Source: Planctomycetota bacterium (GTDB lineage Bacteria; Planctomycetota; Phycisphaerae; Sedimentisphaerales; Anaerohalosphaeraceae). Taken from it: a stretch of 9,400 nucleotides of DNA. Below the pieces are notes generated by a model, which was not told where the DNA came from, did no database searches, and saw only the letters and a program-made list of their open reading frames with translations. The position numbers were made by a program, and so were the translations under genes. The stretch covers positions 1 to 9,400 of the forward strand of contig JAAYQH010000145.1 of assembly GCA_012519365.1 (NCBI GenBank), in the 5' to 3' direction. Below, one piece after another: positions 7,035 through 9,400 of this stretch; position 1 is the first letter of the stretch; each line of letters opens with the position of its first letter.

Positions 7035-7451
7035 ATGTCAACTTGTGTGTTTTGTGAAATTTCGGCCGGTCGCATCCCCTGCACAAAGCTTTATGAGAAC
7101 GAGCATGTGCTGGCGTTTTTGGATATTGGCCCCATCAGTGACGGCCATACGCTGGTTGTTCCCAAAGCCCATTACGACCGGCTGCATCAATGCCCGCCGG
7201 ACGTGCTGGCGGAGCTTGGCAGGGTCGTCGGATTTTTGGCCGAACCGGTCGCTCGGGCGGTTCAGGCCGATGGGTATAATGTGCTGAACAACAACGGCTC
7301 GGCTGCCGGACAGGTCGTCGAGCATGTGCATGTCCACATCATTCCGCGAAAGACAGGCGACGGCGTCTTTGACCGTTGGCCGGCGTATAAATATCCGCCG
7401 GGAAAGGCCGAAGCCATTGCGGAAAAAATTAAAAAAAATCTTGCAAGATAA
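7035..7451 (+). CDS. HIT-family nucleotide hydrolase or transferase (HinT-like)
   Basis: HIT proteins hydrolyse or transfer nucleotides at phosphoramidate or polyphosphate bonds. The 138-aa product, a normal length, starts CVFCEISAGRIPCTKLYENE and has the typical AFLDIGPISDGHTLVVPKAH. NVLNNNGSAAGQVVEHVHVH follows, leading to IIPR. The histidine triad is H97-V-H99-V-H101, with H99 the expected nucleophile. C4 and C7, with H46 and H97, could bind zinc as in many bacterial homologues. It follows rplQ by 47 nt on the same strand with no terminator between, so it probably rides on the ribosomal operon. The exact substrate cannot be read from sequence; HinT-type adenosine phosphoramidase or a dinucleoside polyphosphate hydrolase are both possible. 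Confidence 0.92.
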   Translation: MSTCVFCEISAGRIPCTKLYENEHVLAFLDIGPISDGHTLVVPKAHYDRLHQCPPDVLAELGRVVGFLAEPVARAVQADGYNVLNNNGSAAGQVVEHVHVHIIPRKTGDGVFDRWPAYKYPPGKAEAIAEKIKKNLAR

Positions 7452-7461
7452 CGTTTCTTTC

Positions 7462-7490
7462 TTGAAAGCATTGTTTTTTTGCATTAAAAT
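7462..7490 (+). promoter_or_regulatory. Promoter of the initiator tRNA
   Basis: TTGAAA (7462-7467) and TAAAAT (7485-7490) are separated by exactly 17 nt and fit the sigma-70 consensus 5/6 and 5/6. Transcription would begin near 7497, just before the tRNA 5' end at 7502. The surrounding DNA is AT-rich, unlike the genes on either side. Confidence 0.65.
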
Positions 7491-7501
7491 AATATGTTTA
7501 T

Positions 7502-7575
<74 letters not shown>

Positions 7576-7593
7576 ATTGCTTAGAAATAAAGG

Positions 7594-7622
7594 ACTTGCA
7601 GAAAATCTGCGAGTTTTTTTTT
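7594..7622 (+). terminator. Intrinsic terminator after tRNA-fMet
   Basis: ACTTGCAGA (7594-7602) pairs with TCTGCGAGT (7606-7614) through nine pairs, one of them G-T, around an AAA loop. The run of nine T (7614-7622) begins at the last stem base. It starts 19 nt after the tRNA and should end the tRNA transcript and any readthrough from the ribosomal operon. Confidence 0.88.
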
Positions 7623-7692
7623 GTACGTTTGAGACGTCTTGTACCCTAAAACCGAACAAGACCATCGGGATTAAATCGCGACCATAGATGCC

Positions 7693-7741
7693 GCCTCGTA
7701 AAAAAACATAAGTTCTTAATAAATGTAGGCTTAAGAGAGGC
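7693..7741 (+). repeat. Overlapping inverted repeats upstream of a promoter
   Basis: GCCTC (7693-7697) is complementary to GAGGC (7737-7741), and TCTTAA (7714-7719) to TTAAGA (7731-7736). The two right arms are contiguous and end 1 nt before the -35 box at 7743. This could be an operator or a chance dyad in AT-rich DNA. Otherwise 7623-7742 shows no gene or RNA that I recognise. Confidence 0.3.
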
Positions 7742-7742
7742 A

Positions 7743-7771
7743 TTGTGAACGCTTCGTTGATGTGGTATAAT
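7743..7771 (+). promoter_or_regulatory. Promoter with extended -10 for the secreted protein/kinase genes
   Basis: TTGTGA (7743-7748) and a perfect TATAAT (7766-7771) are 17 nt apart, and TG at 7763-7764 makes an extended -10. Transcription would begin near 7778, about 75 nt before the favoured start codon at 7852. Confidence 0.7.
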
Positions 7772-7851
7772 ATCTTTTATCGGCGATGGTACGGACAATG
7801 GGGAGTGCCAATTGTTCGATGATTTAGCGTGTGGGTCGATTTGGAAGACTG

Positions 7852-9063
7852 ATGATGAATACCCATAGGACACCTCGGCACGTGCAAGCAGCATTCCCCC
7901 GGAATCCAGAGGTTATGCCTAATTCTTCCCAGTGTGCCAGTCGGTTCCTGTTTGTTTTAGTCTGTCTCATTCTGGCCGGTGTGCCGGGCCGCGGGCAAAC
8001 CCCTGAGTCGATAGTTTATGATATCCGTTTTGGCATAATTGAGCCGCCTATTATTGTTCAACAGGATATCACTGTTCGTGCGGCGACCTCAAACCAGCGG
8101 CTGGAGCAAATGCCCCTTGAATGCAGCGGTCTGGCGTGGTATGGCGGCAACCTGCTGATTTCCAGCGATCGTCATGAACATCTGGTTTTTATCTGTCCGA
8201 TTGATCTGGATATAATGACTGTCGGCACCCCTACGCCCAAGATTCTCATCCGCAACGAGCAATACCTCCTGAGCGATATTGAATCGATGACCATCCGCCG
8301 GCACAACGGAAAGGACACTCTCGTGTTGATGAGTTCCCTGAGCAACGCCCCCGACGGCCAACCTTTGCCGCAGCGTCGCCACTTGTTCTGGACGGATCTC
8401 ACTTCGCTTTTGTCGGATCCCTTTGAAGGGAGTATTGTGAATGTTTTTTCCGCCGAGCCAATTCGCCGCCAGTTGGAAGGCCTGTTTGAGATGATCGATG
8501 TGTCGCCCTATTATGCCTGGTATGCCCTTCAGAATGATAATACATATCGCTGGGGCAATGTTGAGGGCATTAGTTTTACGCCGGCCGGCCAGACGCTGTT
8601 GTGCGGCATGCGAAATCCGCTTTATAACGAGCAAGCAGTTCTGTTTGCAGTTGCCGGTGTTCCGGAGGCGACGCGCATGCTGAGGTCGGAGACATTGACT
8701 GTAACCGATCTTTTTTTGCTCGATCTTGGCAATCGCGGCATCAGCGATCTGGCTTGGGATCCGATCACGCAGGGGTATCTGATTACGGCGGCCAAAAGCA
8801 ACGGTCCCCGACAGGATCCGGATGAGCCTTATCCGCCCAACACCCTGGATAGCGCCTTGTTTTGGTGGAGTGGACACAAAGCCGACCCGCCGATTCTGAT
8901 TGCCCGGATTGTGGATATGACCATCGAGGCGGTCTGTCGGCTGGGTGAGAGCCCCTATATCGCTTTGGGGAGCGATGAGGGCGACGTCAGTGAAGGGCGA
9001 GCTTATCGCCAAAGCATATTGACCATCCTTGAATTCCGTTCTGTTCCTCTGAAATCGGAATAG
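7852..9063 (+). CDS. Predicted exported repeat protein resembling DUF3616
   Basis: I do not recognise a specific function. The 403-aa product has a hydrophobic segment FLFVLVCLILAGV (about residues 32-44) after a basic stretch, ending PGRGQ, consistent with a Sec signal peptide and export. The mature part holds five similar units, each a hydrophobic strand followed by a second one ending in small or polar residues. They begin near 90 (CSGLAWYGGNLLISSD), 143 (IESMTIRRHNGKDTLVLMSS), 236 (GNVEGISFTPAGQTLLCGMR), 293 (GNRGISDLAWDPITQGYLIT) and 358 (IEAVCRLGESPYIALGSDEG). This looks like beta-propeller blades and resembles DUF3616 or esterase-like phytase families. GGAAG (7843-7847) favours ATG 7852 or 7855; GTG 7831 and ATG 7915 (a shorter, more ordinary signal peptide) are alternatives. 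A kinase gene follows after 8 nt. Confidence 0.82.
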   Translation: MMNTHRTPRHVQAAFPRNPEVMPNSSQCASRFLFVLVCLILAGVPGRGQTPESIVYDIRFGIIEPPIIVQQDITVRAATSNQRLEQMPLECSGLAWYGGNLLISSDRHEHLVFICPIDLDIMTVGTPTPKILIRNEQYLLSDIESMTIRRHNGKDTLVLMSSLSNAPDGQPLPQRRHLFWTDLTSLLSDPFEGSIVNVFSAEPIRRQLEGLFEMIDVSPYYAWYALQNDNTYRWGNVEGISFTPAGQTLLCGMRNPLYNEQAVLFAVAGVPEATRMLRSETLTVTDLFLLDLGNRGISDLAWDPITQGYLITAAKSNGPRQDPDEPYPPNTLDSALFWWSGHKADPPILIARIVDMTIEAVCRLGESPYIALGSDEGDVSEGRAYRQSILTILEFRSVPLKSE

Positions 9064-9071
9064 CCATAAAT

Positions 9072-9400
9072 ATGGATGATTTATCGTCAAAACACGAAGT
9101 CACGCTGAAAGAGCAGGATGAATTTGCTCGCACGCTTATTCCAGATGAGTCTTCGTCCACTGAGCCGCAGACCGAAACGCCTTTGCCGGAACAGCCGGCC
9201 GCACCCAAACAGCCCCCTTGGGTCGGCAAGGTCATGGGGCACTTCAAATTGTTGCGTCTTATCGGCCAAGGGGCGATGGGCATGGTCATTCAGGCCGAGG
9301 ACATCAACTTGAGGCGGATTGTGGCACTAAAAGTGCTTCGAAAGCAGTTGACTACCGGCGAAAAAGGCAAAAAGGCTGTCGAGCAGTTCTTGCGGGAAGC
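9072..9400 (+). CDS. Ser/Thr protein kinase (Hanks type), N-terminal fragment
   Basis: The gene is cut by the right edge; 109 full codons are visible. After an acidic, proline-rich lead (about 1-50, with LPEQPAAPKQPPW) the kinase domain starts at VMGHFKLLRLIGQGAMGMVI. The glycine-rich loop is GQGAMGMV (65-72), the ATP-anchoring lysine is K87 in IVALKVL, and a likely alpha-C glutamate is E109 in FLREA. Such eukaryote-like kinases phosphorylate Ser/Thr on target proteins and are abundant in Planctomycetota. The catalytic loop and any membrane or sensor domain lie outside the window. It begins 8 nt after the preceding gene, so the two are probably co-transcribed. The ribosome-binding site is weak (GGAATAG, 9057-9063). 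Confidence 0.93.
   Translation, partial: MDDLSSKHEVTLKEQDEFARTLIPDESSSTEPQTETPLPEQPAAPKQPPWVGKVMGHFKLLRLIGQGAMGMVIQAEDINLRRIVALKVLRKQLTTGEKGKKAVEQFLRE

Noticed and set aside
7444..7480. Terminator directly after the HIT gene
   Set aside because: Only 5-bp, AT-rich pairings with poor loops precede the T-rich run, and the same bases form the tRNA promoter; the strong terminator is at 7594-7622.
7623..7640. AGACGTCT palindrome flanked by GTAC after the terminator
   Set aside because: The GTAC copies are not symmetric about the palindrome, so it is not an extended dyad; an 8-bp palindrome alone is expected by chance.

Overview
The window is the distal part of a ribosomal protein super-operon (spc into alpha), all on the plus strand, followed by an initiator tRNA and the start of an unrelated operon. 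Gene order is rpsE (C-terminus only), rplO, secY, adk, map, infA, rpmJ, rpsM, rpsK, rpsD, rpoA, rplQ and a HIT-family gene. After these come tRNA-fMet, a secreted DUF3616-like protein and the first 109 codons of a Hanks-type Ser/Thr protein kinase. Mid-range GC, no rpmD between rpsE and rplO, and the DUF3616-like gene beside a eukaryote-like kinase suggest a member of the Planctomycetota, perhaps near the Phycisphaerae. This assignment is inferred from content, not from a tree.

Positions 1-7451 hold translation and secretion machinery: ribosomal proteins uS5, uL15, bL36, uS13, uS11, uS4 and bL17, IF1, the SecY translocon subunit, adenylate kinase, methionine aminopeptidase and the RNA polymerase alpha subunit. 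Most genes are tightly spaced; secY and adk overlap by 4 nt. I see no strong promoter or terminator inside this block, so long polycistronic transcription is likely.

The most unusual feature is in rpsD. Its frame begins at the expected ATG (4741) with a good Shine-Dalgarno sequence, but codon 27 is TAA (4819-4821). This is where S4 proteins normally have Tyr, inside the zinc-knuckle motif. Uniform S4 sequence continues in the same frame to 5373, and the first ATG after the stop is at 4858. The options are a base error, a real nonsense mutation covered by another rpsD copy or by restart at Met40, or readthrough. A changed genetic code is unlikely because seven other genes here end normally at TAA.

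Positions 7452-7851 contain no protein gene. They hold a consensus-like promoter, the initiator tRNA (anticodon CAT, C1:C72 mismatch, CCA not encoded), a strong intrinsic terminator, an AT-rich stretch with overlapping inverted repeats, and a second strong promoter with an extended -10. From 7852 onward a predicted exported repeat protein is followed after 8 nt by a kinase gene that runs off the window; the two probably share a transcript. No CRISPR array, insertion sequence or integrase is visible.
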